The position numbers and the translations under genes were made by a program. Positions 1-8,560 of a stretch of DNA of 64,000 nt are shown in pieces; the first letter of the stretch is position 1; each line of letters begins with the position of its first letter. The stretch is from positions 62,001 through 126,000 of the forward strand of contig JACEUU010000003.1 of assembly GCA_024998755.1 (NCBI GenBank), in the 5' to 3' direction. The stretch is from Vampirovibrio sp. GTDB lineage: Bacteria > Cyanobacteriota > Vampirovibrionia > Vampirovibrionales > JAJTHC01. The notes under the pieces were generated by a model, which was given only the letters and a program-made list of their open reading frames with translations, was not told the origin of the DNA and did no database searches.

Positions 1-996
1 CGGCAAATGCTAGACCAAGTGCTTCAATTATTCGATATTACGCCAGATTTTGACTTGGATTTAATGAAGCCCAATCAAGATTTATTCCATATTACAACGG
101 CGGTTTTGAATGGGATGAAGCCCATTTTGGAAACCGAAAAGCCCGATATTGTGCTGGTACATGGCGATACTACCACTAGTTTTGCCACCAGTTTGGCGTG
201 TTACTATCTGCAAATACCGGTGGGACACGTTGAAGCAGGGCTTCGCACTTATAATAGCCAGTTTCCGTTTCCTGAAGAACTCAACCGAGTTGTAACCGAT
301 GCCATTGGCACCCTGTTTTTCGCCCCGACGGAACAATCGAAGCAAAACCTGTTAGCCTTACGAGGCGGAAACCCGAAGGGGATTTTTGTAACAGGCAACA
401 CCGTCATTGATGCCCTATTTCAAACGCTGAATGCCCCTGTTAAAGTGCCTTCGCCTGTTACGCTAAAGGCGGGAAATCGGTTGGTTTTGGCGACGGTGCA
501 TCGTCGGGAAAATTTTGGTGAGCCGTTACAGGAGATTTTAAAAGCGATGTTGCACTTGTTGGAGCAGTTTCCTGATGTGGAATTGGCGTTGCCAGTCCAC
601 CCGAACCCGAATGTGAAACCGTTGGTTGAAGCCACGCTGGGGCAACAGGAGCGGATTCATTTGTTGCCACCCCAAGAGTATGAGCCGTTTTGCAGGCTGA
701 TGCAGCAGGCGACGTTGATTTTAACCGATTCTGGTGGGGTGCAGGAAGAAGCCCCTTCGTTGGGGATACCCGTGTTGGTGTTGAGAGATGAGACTGAACG
801 CCCTGAGGCAGTTGAAGCGGGTACGGTGAAGTTGGTTGGCCCGCATTATGAAAAAATTGTGGCGGAAGCTTCAAAATTATTGGGTGATGCTAGCTACTAC
901 CAAGCCATGCAACGGGCTAGCAACCCTTATGGCGATGGGCAAGCAGTCCGCCGAATTGTTGACGCCTTGCGTGGGTTTTGGGAATCGGTTGGGTAG
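1..996 (+). CDS. wecB: UDP-N-acetylglucosamine 2-epimerase, 5' end cut by window edge
   Basis: Non-hydrolysing UDP-GlcNAc 2-epimerase, which interconverts UDP-GlcNAc and UDP-ManNAc in the cytoplasm for surface polysaccharide synthesis. Visible family signatures are VHGDTTTSFA, GHVEAGLRT, the substrate-site run TVHRREN, PVHPNPNVK and TDSGGVQEEAPSLG. The frame is open from base 1, and the first residues seen match the family after about 40 residues, so only the N-terminal nucleotide-fold start is missing. The C-terminus is complete. The next gene overlaps or directly abuts it on the same strand. Confidence 0.93.
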   Translation, partial: RQMLDQVLQLFDITPDFDLDLMKPNQDLFHITTAVLNGMKPILETEKPDIVLVHGDTTTSFATSLACYYLQIPVGHVEAGLRTYNSQFPFPEELNRVVTDAIGTLFFAPTEQSKQNLLALRGGNPKGIFVTGNTVIDALFQTLNAPVKVPSPVTLKAGNRLVLATVHRRENFGEPLQEILKAMLHLLEQFPDVELALPVHPNPNVKPLVEATLGQQERIHLLPPQEYEPFCRLMQQATLILTDSGGVQEEAPSLGIPVLVLRDETERPEAVEAGTVKLVGPHYEKIVAEASKLLGDASYYQAMQRASNPYGDGQAVRRIVDALRGFWESVG

Positions 997-1436
997 AAAG
1001 ACATTTAAAATTGAACGATTTAAGAAGACGATTAGTTGAAACGGCACTTGAATGGGAAAAGCTATATGGGGTTGCTCCATCGATTACTTCTGCCATTTCT
1101 GAATATGATGCTGCACTACTGATTGGCTTAACACCCAACGAGTATCAAAGTTGTATGCAAGGAAGAACAGCCGTTTCAAGAGGTTTTGATTTTATTTGTA
1201 AAGGTAATCAATATCAAGTTAAAGCTAACAGACCTAGTGGTAAAAAAGGGAGTAAAGTTACCTTGGTTGGGAAAGCGACCAATTACGAATGGGATTTTTT
1301 GATTTGGGTACATTATAATCCAGCCTTTGAAATTCAAGAAGTATGGCTTTTAGACAGAGATTTTTATATTGAAAACTTTGATTCAAAAAAACGTCTGTCA
1401 CCCAATGATATGAGAAAAGGGTCTCGTCTACTTTAA
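978..1436 (+). CDS. Small protein of unknown function, possible PD-(D/E)XK-type nuclease fold
   Basis: About 140-152 residues. The first possible start is a TTG inside the end of wecB; a second in-frame TTG lies at 1011, just after the wecB stop, and may be the real one. The middle reads GFDFICKGNQYQVKANR, a D-x(n)-QxK pattern typical of restriction-endonuclease-like folds, followed by a WDFLIWVHY strand. This resembles small DUF6998-type proteins as I remember them, but I cannot confirm the family. No partner methylase or toxin/antitoxin gene is adjacent. A copy of the dispersed 220-bp repeat follows. Confidence 0.6.
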   Translation: MGIGWVERHLKLNDLRRRLVETALEWEKLYGVAPSITSAISEYDAALLIGLTPNEYQSCMQGRTAVSRGFDFICKGNQYQVKANRPSGKKGSKVTLVGKATNYEWDFLIWVHYNPAFEIQEVWLLDRDFYIENFDSKKRLSPNDMRKGSRLL

Positions 1437-1476
1437 GTAAATAGACCCATCAAGAATTTGAATACCCGATCACCAA

Positions 1477-1700
1477 TAGGAACGACCATCGCGTTTGCCC
1501 TGCAGTCGTCGATGCGTTCCGTCCACCGTAGGGGCAAAAAGAACATCCCGCCGTCAATGCCCTTCTGGTGGCATAGGCGGGTGGCTTTTTGGGGGTCTTT
1601 AGGGGCTTGCCCCTGAATTCGTGGGGGATTGTTAAGGGGGTTCTCGAACAAGAACCCCCTTAACACCCACCAGCTAAAGCTAGGAACGACAATCGATGAG
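1477..1700 (-). repeat. Dispersed structured repeat, copy 1
   Basis: On the minus strand this 224-bp segment is nearly identical to 22993-23214 and related to 45190-45379. It begins CTCATCGATTGTCGTTCCTA and ends at GGTCGTTCCTA. It contains a perfect 13-bp stem with a 6-base loop (1632-1663) and a second short hairpin of the AGGGGC-AA-GCCCCT type. It fills the gap between two convergent genes. An open frame across it is an artefact of the repeat. Confidence 0.85.
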
Positions 1701-1716
1701 AGATAGTTTGAACCCC

Positions 1717-3090
1717 CTACTTCCCGACCCCATTTAGCCAGCGTTGGGCGAAGTTTTTGGCTTCGGTGTCCCACAAAAACAACAAATCCTTAAAGCCATG
1801 GTTGGGCTTCAACCCCAATTCCAACGAAGAAACCGCCGGCAATTCCAATACCCCACGCTCACGGGTCTTCACCCAAATCGGCTCTTTATCATCCCTGTAA
1901 AGCGGTTTCTGCTCAACCGATTGCCTATCAAACCCAAATTCCAACGACAAGCCCCGCTGAATATAATGCCCCTCAATCGCCTCAAATAACTGCTGCTTCT
2001 GAGGCTCATCTAACTTAACAGGTAACGATTCCAAATTAATAAACTTAGGCAAATCATGCCGCATCATCCGCTTAGCAATGGTTTTTAACAACTCATCTTC
2101 ACTATACAAGCTCCAGCAATGGATGGCTTCCCACAAGTAGCAATCGTCCATCCGCAAGTAGGAATGCGTGGGCAACTGTTCGCCTTGCGTTACCAAGCCA
2201 TAAAGTTCATCCGCCGGATGCCCCGTATTAATGCCGTTATCCTTCGCCCAAATAAAGCGTTTCAGCACAAATTTCAGCAATGCTTCGCTGGCTTTATCTA
2301 ACGAATGCAACGCCATTTTATAGGCTTCATACCGCCCAAACAAATAATGTTCAACCGCTGGCACGCCGTCTTCCAACACGGTTACGATAGGTTTCCCCTC
2401 GTGGGTATTGGAAATTTCCAAACAGCTAATAATTCTGTCACTTTCGATGTTGCCATATTTCGTCCCCATAAAGTGGGCATCGCGAAGCAGATAATCCAGC
2501 CTGTCCATATCCAACTGGCTAGAAACCAGACTGGCTAAAAAGTGCTTTTGCCCCCGAAATTCTCCCACGCCGTTGAAGCGTTTCAGCACTTGGGCTAAAT
2601 CTCCCACGCCATGCTGATGCCACAGGGTTTGGAGCTCTTCGTCTTCTTCTAGCAGTTTGTAAAGCCAAAAATAATCGTGCGTTAGCCCTCGTTGGTGCAA
2701 TTCCAACACGTCTTCAAGCGTGTGTGAAAGCGGAGAATGCCCTAAATCATGCAGTAAAATAGCCATCAGCAACGCACATTCATACGTTACGTTACTACCC
2801 GAAATGGTCGATTCTAACAATTGCCTGCTGCGTCTATCATACTTGAAAACCAGCAAGGCTTTGGTCATTAAGTGAGTAGCCCCTAGGCTATGGTTGAACC
2901 TGCTATGCACCGCCCCTGGGAAGACGAATTCCGCCAAGCCCATTTGTTTGATGCGACGGAGGCGTTGAAACACCTCGCAATTGACGGTATCCAGCAATAG
3001 CTTGTGGATGGGGTCTTTACGGTCAAACTGCATAATGCCATGAATGGGGTCTGCCATTTGTAGCCATCGCCAGCGGGTCATCATCATCAT
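1717..3090 (-). CDS. HD-domain phosphohydrolase (dNTPase/YdhJ-like)
   Basis: About 457 residues. The N-terminus DPIHG-x-I followed by QRLRRIKQMGLAEFVFPGAVHSR matches the SAMHD1/dGTPase-like HD family. Metal ligands are visible as H in SRFNHSLG and the HD pair in LLHDLGHSPLSHTLE, with a later D in DMDRLDYLLRD. Such proteins hydrolyse dNTPs or related phosphoesters; the substrate here is unknown. Four ATG codons in a row (3079-3090) form the likely start, but the family homology begins at the ATG at 3057, so the exact start is open. It is divergent from the prepilin-like gene and shares an operator-like dyad with it. Confidence 0.88.
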   Translation of the reverse strand: MMMMTRWRWLQMADPIHGIMQFDRKDPIHKLLLDTVNCEVFQRLRRIKQMGLAEFVFPGAVHSRFNHSLGATHLMTKALLVFKYDRRSRQLLESTISGSNVTYECALLMAILLHDLGHSPLSHTLEDVLELHQRGLTHDYFWLYKLLEEDEELQTLWHQHGVGDLAQVLKRFNGVGEFRGQKHFLASLVSSQLDMDRLDYLLRDAHFMGTKYGNIESDRIISCLEISNTHEGKPIVTVLEDGVPAVEHYLFGRYEAYKMALHSLDKASEALLKFVLKRFIWAKDNGINTGHPADELYGLVTQGEQLPTHSYLRMDDCYLWEAIHCWSLYSEDELLKTIAKRMMRHDLPKFINLESLPVKLDEPQKQQLFEAIEGHYIQRGLSLEFGFDRQSVEQKPLYRDDKEPIWVKTRERGVLELPAVSSLELGLKPNHGFKDLLFLWDTEAKNFAQRWLNGVGK

Positions 3091-3140
3091 AAAATAGTGG
3101 GTTTCTTTCTGCAAACAGAATAAAAAAGCATGATACGCTT

Positions 3141-3169
3141 ATTATAGCATTATTCGTGCAAACACGAAT
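3141..3169 (-). promoter_or_regulatory. Minus-strand -10 box with an 18-bp operator-like dyad
   Basis: Plus-strand ATTATA at 3141-3146 is TATAAT on the minus strand, correctly placed for the HD gene. Just upstream of it is a perfect dyad, ATTCGTG-CAAA-CACGAAT (3152-3169), covering the -35 region. It lies between two divergent genes, so a repressor bound here could control both. The regulator is unknown. Confidence 0.5.
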
Positions 3170-3253
3170 TAAAGTTTTGGTACACTTTCGCCGAAAGAAG
3201 TACTATTTAGTGGCAAAAAATAGCTAAAGCTAACAAAAGGGGCGTGTGGCGAA

Positions 3254-4948
3254 ATGTTGAAACGATTAAAACAACACGCCAATGCTTTCTTTCAATGCCA
3301 ATGGGGGGCGGGTAAAAAATCATTTCGGGGGTTTACCCTCATTGAAGTTGCCTTTATGGTGATGATTATATCTATCATTATTCTACCCGTTGTAGGAGCA
3401 GTTAATGCCAATACCCATAACGGAGAGCCGACTATTACCGAAACCATTGAACGCCAACAAAGTATTGAACAAGGCATGAGAAGTTTAATGCAACGAGCGA
3501 TAAACGGAAAAATTGTCATAACGGATATTGATAACCCTACGACTCAATTCAAAACGATTGATGCGAATACTGCTGGGTCTCTCGATTTGTATGATTTAAG
3601 TAATATTTACGCTACGGGTAGTACAGATCGGCAAGCTGAAGAAGGCCCCTTTCTATTTAAAGTGCCGATTGGTGTTCAAAATGTTAACACGAAAGACCTG
3701 TTTCAGTTTAGATGGACAATTAAAGACGCTTCATTTGAAGGGACAACATCTACAACCCCTGATGGGCTGAAAAAAGTTGGGCTATTACTAGAAGCCTTTG
3801 ATGCTAAAGCTAGTGCTGCAGATATTAATGATGGAACTGTAAACCCTTTGGCTACACAATACGCTACAACGTTCTATTCAGAAACACCCGTAGGAACGCC
3901 TATACCAACTACAAATACCGATGGTGTTATTATTAACGTCGATTTAAATCAATCTGGCTGTTTGAAACGTTGGGAAAAGGAAGGATCCCAATTTGGTGTC
4001 ATTAAACCAAAAAAATGGTACTATAATCCGTTTGGAAACCAACAAAGTGATTGTGGCGAAAATACCAGCAATGAACCCACTGAAGGCTTGAGAGATTGGT
4101 ATAATACTGAATTTGCCCAAAGAGCTAATCCGGCACTAGCTTATTTACAACGGCTTGATATTGGTATGCAAACCATGGAGACGCTAGATCCTACCGATAC
4201 CAGCGAGATAATAATGCCCAAAGCAGATCCTGCAGTATTTCTTTTAAAGCTTCCTTCGCGTGCATCCAGTGGTATGATGCATTATGACTACTTTAAGCAT
4301 CTGCCAGTGGCAAGCTTCGCTTATTCAACTACTGCCAGAGCCATTCAAACGTTGAAAGATGAAAACTATACCAAAGGAACTATTATACACATTATTAACA
4401 CTAATTTAGACCATGAAAATCAAACACAAAATCAAGGTAACTTGAATGGTATTCCGCTTTCCACTAGGCTAGGTGTTTTTGCTAACCCAGACCCTATGTT
4501 AGCCGATACCGTAACAACCACAATTACTACCGTTCCTACATCACCCATTCCCGTGCCAACTGTTAACCCTTCGGAAACAACCGTTACAGACCCAGTAACG
4601 TTTATAACAACTAAAACAACTACGCTTTATGATGGACACGCCCAGAATGAAATAACTACCACTGTAACCAAAACAGATGACTTACTAAATTTAGCTAGGG
4701 CTTCAAAAAACACCACCAATGCTAACGGTCAAAGTTTAACCATTAAGCATTACGTTATTTTACATAAGGGTATTGATGGCAATACGGGTGAATATTTTAC
4801 AGATATTGCCAATGAAACGGGTGGCAAAGTTTACTATGTAACCGATGATCGTTCTAAATTGGAAAAACAATTAAGAGCCATATTTAGAGATATTGGCGAA
4901 ATTAAAAAAGCAAGGAAAAGCAAAACGTATCGTCATTCAATGCGTTAA
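3254..4948 (+). CDS. Prepilin-like protein with C-terminal vWA-like segment
   Basis: 564 residues. After an unusually long basic leader (about 26 residues) comes RG-FTLIEVAFM, a type IV prepilin cleavage and methylation site with Glu at +5, followed by a hydrophobic helix. The remaining 500 residues far exceed an ordinary pilin. Near the C-terminus TKGTIIHIINTN, then FTDIANETGGKVYYV and a terminal helix, resemble the last strands of von Willebrand A domains. No DxSxS metal site is visible, so the fold would be degenerate. It may be a tip adhesin or minor pseudopilin. Its end overlaps the convergent dihydropyrimidinase by 4 bp. Confidence 0.75.
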   Translation: MLKRLKQHANAFFQCQWGAGKKSFRGFTLIEVAFMVMIISIIILPVVGAVNANTHNGEPTITETIERQQSIEQGMRSLMQRAINGKIVITDIDNPTTQFKTIDANTAGSLDLYDLSNIYATGSTDRQAEEGPFLFKVPIGVQNVNTKDLFQFRWTIKDASFEGTTSTTPDGLKKVGLLLEAFDAKASAADINDGTVNPLATQYATTFYSETPVGTPIPTTNTDGVIINVDLNQSGCLKRWEKEGSQFGVIKPKKWYYNPFGNQQSDCGENTSNEPTEGLRDWYNTEFAQRANPALAYLQRLDIGMQTMETLDPTDTSEIIMPKADPAVFLLKLPSRASSGMMHYDYFKHLPVASFAYSTTARAIQTLKDENYTKGTIIHIINTNLDHENQTQNQGNLNGIPLSTRLGVFANPDPMLADTVTTTITTVPTSPIPVPTVNPSETTVTDPVTFITTKTTTLYDGHAQNEITTTVTKTDDLLNLARASKNTTNANGQSLTIKHYVILHKGIDGNTGEYFTDIANETGGKVYYVTDDRSKLEKQLRAIFRDIGEIKKARKSKTYRHSMR

Positions 4949-6456
4949 GGCTTGGGTACGGTTCTGGCAATAAACTTACCACTACCCCTAGCAACGGCAC
5001 ATTGCCCTTCATGTACCACCCATTCACCACGACGTAAAACGGTTTGCACCTTGCCCGTGACAGGCCAGCCTTCAAAGGCTGAATAATCGCAATTCATATG
5101 ATGGGTTTCCGCAAAAATTTGATGCTTCATATTCGGGTTAAACACCACAATATCTGCATCAGCACCAACCGTTAGCGTTCCTTTCTGAGGATGCATGCCA
5201 AAAATTTTCGCCGCATTGGTGGATGTTAACCCTACGAATTCTTCCAGCGTTATTTTACCTGTTTCAACTCCTTCGCTATAAAGCAACTCAAACCGATGTT
5301 CTACTGCTGGTATTCCGTTAGGAATCAGACTAAAATCCTCTTGCCCCATGGCTTTTTGGCTCATGCAAAACGGACAATGGTCTGTAGCAACCGTTTTAAT
5401 TAACCCTTGCTTGACTCCCTGCCATAACGCCACTTGGTCTTCATAAGCCCGAAGCGGCGGGCTAAACACCCATTTAGCTGCATCAAATGCATTTTCCTGC
5501 TGGTACAACGCATCGCTCAATAACAAATACTGAATACACGTTTCTACATTGAGCTGTTGCCCCCTAGCCATTGCCTGCCGAACCCTATCTAACGCATCTT
5601 TACAACTTAAATGCACGATATAGATATTGGCGTTGGTTAAGTAAGCCAAATCTGCAAACCTCCCTGTAGCTTCAGCTTCCACTAACGGAGGACGAGTTTT
5701 AGCGTGGTAATCTGCCGTTAAACGCCCTTGGTTTTTGGCTTTTTGAACCAAATAATCGACCATATCGCCATGTTCACAATGGGCAAGCACCGTAGCCCGA
5801 TGTTTTGTGGCTTCGTCTAAAACCGCCAATAACGCATCATCGCCCACCATCAAAGCTTGCTTATAAGCCATAAATACTTTGAAGCTGGTAATACCCCGAT
5901 CTTTCACTAAAGTGGCCATTTCAAGGGGAGAAGTCATTGGATCAAAATGAGTAACCGCCATGTGGAAACCATAATCACACACGGCTTTTTGAGCCTTCGA
6001 TTCCCATTGAGCCAAGGTTTCCAGTAAAGAATGTTGAGCATCTTGCATAGCGAAATCTAAAATCGTGGTCGTTCCGCCAATAAGGGCTGCCCTAGTACCC
6101 GTTTCAAAATCATCACTACTTTGCGTACCCATAAACGGCATTTCCATGTGGGTATGAGGATCTATACCACCAGGGAAGACGTAGCAACCTGTGGCATCTA
6201 ACACCCGAGTATTAGGAGGTAAGCCTTTGAGGTTGAATTTTTTAGATAACGCCGCAATTGTTTCGCCAATAACCAATAAATCGGCTCGTTGTGTGCCTTC
6301 AATAGTAACCACTGTACCATTTTGGATGAGGGTTGCAGTGGGAAGACCGCCTTGAAACGAAGGTTGTTCAGGCAGTGCTGAAGTCGATGCTTCGGAATCG
6401 GGCTGAACTGAAGAGCCTTTTATGAAAGGCGTTGTAACCGTTTTAAATAAAGCCAT
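4945..6456 (-). CDS. hydA: Dihydropyrimidinase / D-hydantoinase
   Basis: 503 residues, full length for the cyclic amidohydrolase family that opens the ring of dihydrouracil, dihydrothymine or hydantoins. The metal-binding motif is DPHTHMEMPF. The lysine that becomes carboxylated is in SFKVFMAYK. AHCEHG, IVHLSC and ATDHCPF supply the other metal and catalytic residues, and the C-terminal composite beta domain reads ADIVVFNP. The first 40 residues are a Ser/Pro-rich extension not typical of the core family. No other pyrimidine catabolic gene is in the window. Confidence 0.92.
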   Translation of the reverse strand: MALFKTVTTPFIKGSSVQPDSEASTSALPEQPSFQGGLPTATLIQNGTVVTIEGTQRADLLVIGETIAALSKKFNLKGLPPNTRVLDATGCYVFPGGIDPHTHMEMPFMGTQSSDDFETGTRAALIGGTTTILDFAMQDAQHSLLETLAQWESKAQKAVCDYGFHMAVTHFDPMTSPLEMATLVKDRGITSFKVFMAYKQALMVGDDALLAVLDEATKHRATVLAHCEHGDMVDYLVQKAKNQGRLTADYHAKTRPPLVEAEATGRFADLAYLTNANIYIVHLSCKDALDRVRQAMARGQQLNVETCIQYLLLSDALYQQENAFDAAKWVFSPPLRAYEDQVALWQGVKQGLIKTVATDHCPFCMSQKAMGQEDFSLIPNGIPAVEHRFELLYSEGVETGKITLEEFVGLTSTNAAKIFGMHPQKGTLTVGADADIVVFNPNMKHQIFAETHHMNCDYSAFEGWPVTGKVQTVLRRGEWVVHEGQCAVARGSGKFIARTVPKP

Positions 6457-6546
6457 GAGGGTATTTGTCCGTTGAATCTAAGTAATATAGTCAGAAAAAA
6501 TGCCATTAAAGTCGAAGAAAATTGAGAGCGAAAGAATGGAAAAACA

Positions 6547-6620
6547 TGGCCTCGGAGGGAGTCGAACCCCCGACATTCTCCTTAGGAGTGAGACGTTCTA
6601 TCCATCTGAACTACGAAGCC
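6547..6620 (-). tRNA. tRNA-Arg (CCT)
   Basis: Reverse strand folds as a cloverleaf: acceptor GGCTTCG with CGAGGCC, D arm GTTC/GAAC, anticodon loop CTCCTAA giving anticodon CCT, T arm GGGGG-TTCGACT-CCCTC, discriminator A. CCA is not encoded. The 31-39 pair is an A-G mismatch, as far as I can fold it. Confidence 0.93.
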
Positions 6621-6662
6621 ATGCACTATTATCTGTTTTATTTTAACGTATCCACCTAAAAA

Positions 6663-6678
6663 TGTAAACTATTTTACA
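6663..6678. promoter_or_regulatory. TGTAA-N6-TTACA dyad (possible CRP/FNR-type site)
   Basis: TGTAAACTATTTTACA is a 16-bp interrupted palindrome, about 100 bases before the likely start of the next plus-strand gene. The same pattern occurs at 28989-29004. It resembles binding sites of CRP/FNR-family regulators, including the GTA-N8-TAC form of NtcA. Assignment is by pattern only. Confidence 0.4.
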
Positions 6679-6780
6679 AAGTGTACTAGCACTAAAAGTC
6701 CTTCCTACTGTTTTATCCCCTTGTTCTTAGTCATATTACTTTTCCATAACCTCAACTCAATAATAAGGAACTCGATCAAG

Positions 6781-7509
6781 ATGAGTGTCAATAATCACCC
6801 ACCTCTCGCCAATTTTCGCTCAGGACACAATAACAGTACTTTAAGGCAATTTAACGCACAGCAGTATTTTAAGCCAGTCCCTATTAAGGACGAGAGGCTA
6901 GGTATCACTTATGGCTTATTATCATCAGAAACCCCTACGTCTAATTCATCTGATTTAATAGAAGAGATTAGAACAAGAAAACGTTTAGAACGAGGATTAC
7001 AAACCCCTGAACAATTACAAGATCAACTAACCACTTTTCTTGATGACTTGTATGAGGGTTTAAAATTTAAAGAGTGGCGAGCACCTATTGAGTTATTAAA
7101 GACCCGCTTACCTGAGTTAAGTCAGGAAGCCTCCGTCAGAGAGGCGAGTGTGAGTGGTGATGGTAAACTTTATATTCGTGCTGTTCTGGAGGCGTTCCAA
7201 AATACGTTGCCTACCGAAGCACAAGTAAAGCACCTACCAAAAACAAGAATGTCAAAAAATGAAACGACAAGTAGAACCGTCATTCCACTAGAAGAAATGA
7301 CACCAGAGCTTTATGCCAAAACTTACGGTGAAACCAATACGGAAGTTTTAAAGAATTGTCGATTATTAGCTGATGTTGTATTGGGTAAAAAACTTGAGTT
7401 ACCCGAAGGAGACGGACATCAAACCACGAACTTACAATTGCAAGAAGCACGCCGAAAACTGGAACAATTAACCCCACAATCTAACAGGGTAACTAACCCT
7501 CAAACATGA
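6781..7509 (+). CDS. Unknown helical protein, first part of a gene split by in-frame TGA
   Basis: 242 residues from the ATG at 6781, which has AAGGA about 11 bases upstream; an upstream TTG in frame is less likely. The product is mostly charged helix (EEIRTRKRLERGL; LQDQLTTFLDDLYEGL) with no signal peptide or membrane segment. I do not recognise a family. It ends at a TGA (7507-7509), but the same frame runs on without another stop through the next open frame to 8403. The two may therefore be one gene of about 540 codons carrying a nonsense codon. Confidence 0.6.
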   Translation: MSVNNHPPLANFRSGHNNSTLRQFNAQQYFKPVPIKDERLGITYGLLSSETPTSNSSDLIEEIRTRKRLERGLQTPEQLQDQLTTFLDDLYEGLKFKEWRAPIELLKTRLPELSQEASVREASVSGDGKLYIRAVLEAFQNTLPTEAQVKHLPKTRMSKNETTSRTVIPLEEMTPELYAKTYGETNTEVLKNCRLLADVVLGKKLELPEGDGHQTTNLQLQEARRKLEQLTPQSNRVTNPQT

Positions 7510-7530
7510 CAAGCTGCTACTGGTGTTATT

Positions 7531-8403
7531 GTGCAACCACACTCTACGGCTGTTCAGCAAAGTACTGTTGTACAGACCAATTCATCTAACGAGGTCGTTC
7601 CGAGTACTACCACGAAAGTGCCTAGTGTTAGACCTTCTGCTACAGAAATAACGGATTCCACACTAGCGAATGCAACACTTGAACCATTACAGGAGGTCGA
7701 AATACCAGGAACGACCAAAGCAAAAGTTGACGAGATGATAGCAGAACTTTATTCATTTATTGCTAAATGGAAAAATCTAAAAGAGTCTGCACGAGTTAAG
7801 GGTGTTGAATTATCCGCAGAGGTACGAGATTCTCATTTGAGAGAGGATAAAGCACTCGTTTCTAAAGGGCTAAAACTAGTGGAAAAGGTAGCACAAGAAC
7901 TCACAGATCCATCAAGCTTGACCCTAGCACAAGAAGAACTACAAAAACTGGAAAAAGATGCTAAATCAATCAAATTAAAGTTTTTCACTACTCCTTTAAC
8001 GGACGATGAGGCTAAGCATAATTTAGAAGCTTATCTTTTAACTCTCCAAAAAACAGTAATGGGCGAAAAAACCAAAGAGAAACGTGGGCAAGCATCTTCT
8101 ACAGGGTTCGGAACTCAGTCTAAAACACCAAGTCTTGTAGTACCAAAATTATTAGAAGAACTATCATTAAAAATTGAAGCGAGTCCTTTTGAAGAAGTGT
8201 TAAATTCTTTTAATACACTGTCAGAAAACACGGATAGGCTAAAGGGAAAATTGCAAGAAAACGCAACAAACGACAATAAATATTTCTATGTAATGGGTTC
8301 TAGATTCTCTCAATTACATAAGTCTTTAGAAAAAGTTAGCCCAAGCAAATCGAAAGAAGTGATTTTTAATATTTTATCTCAATGGAATAATTTATTAAAA
8401 TAG
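7531..8403 (+). CDS. Unknown helical protein, second part of a gene split by in-frame TGA
   Basis: Open frame of 290 codons if begun at the GTG at 7531. No Shine-Dalgarno sequence is visible before that codon, and the frame is the same as that of the preceding gene, separated only by a TGA. The first 60 residues are Ser/Thr/Pro-rich linker; the rest is predicted coiled or helical (KVDEMIAELYSFIAKWKNL; LEKDAKSIKLKF). No family recognised. It ends just before a strong rho-independent terminator. It is either a broken gene's 3' half or is reached by readthrough. Confidence 0.55.
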   Translation: MQPHSTAVQQSTVVQTNSSNEVVPSTTTKVPSVRPSATEITDSTLANATLEPLQEVEIPGTTKAKVDEMIAELYSFIAKWKNLKESARVKGVELSAEVRDSHLREDKALVSKGLKLVEKVAQELTDPSSLTLAQEELQKLEKDAKSIKLKFFTTPLTDDEAKHNLEAYLLTLQKTVMGEKTKEKRGQASSTGFGTQSKTPSLVVPKLLEELSLKIEASPFEEVLNSFNTLSENTDRLKGKLQENATNDNKYFYVMGSRFSQLHKSLEKVSPSKSKEVIFNILSQWNNLLK

Positions 8404-8445
8404 TCATAGTTTAAATGAGTTTACGGAAAAAGTCTAATCACCCAT

Positions 8446-8480
8446 AGCCCCCTCCAGTTAATGGAGGGGGCTAGTTTTTT
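8446..8480 (+). terminator. Rho-independent terminator
   Basis: Stem AGCCCCCTCCA / TGGAGGGGGCT with a short loop, followed by AGTTTTTT. It closes the split unknown gene and isolates the sigma-factor gene downstream. Confidence 0.9.
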
Positions 8481-8560
8481 ATAGCCTAGTAACCGAAATC
8501 TTCAATAAAGCGAAAATGCCCTATTCTAACGCTTATCGCCTTGAAGGATTTTTTAAAACC

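Noticed and set aside
1433-1774. Minus-strand 113-codon frame
   Set aside because: It translates the dispersed repeat and overlaps the HD gene end; similar frames over copies 2 and 3 are likewise by-products.
7507-7509. Genome-wide recoding of TGA as a sense codon
   Set aside because: TGA ends other genes here (for example 14697-14699, followed closely by the next start), and tryptophans are encoded by TGG.
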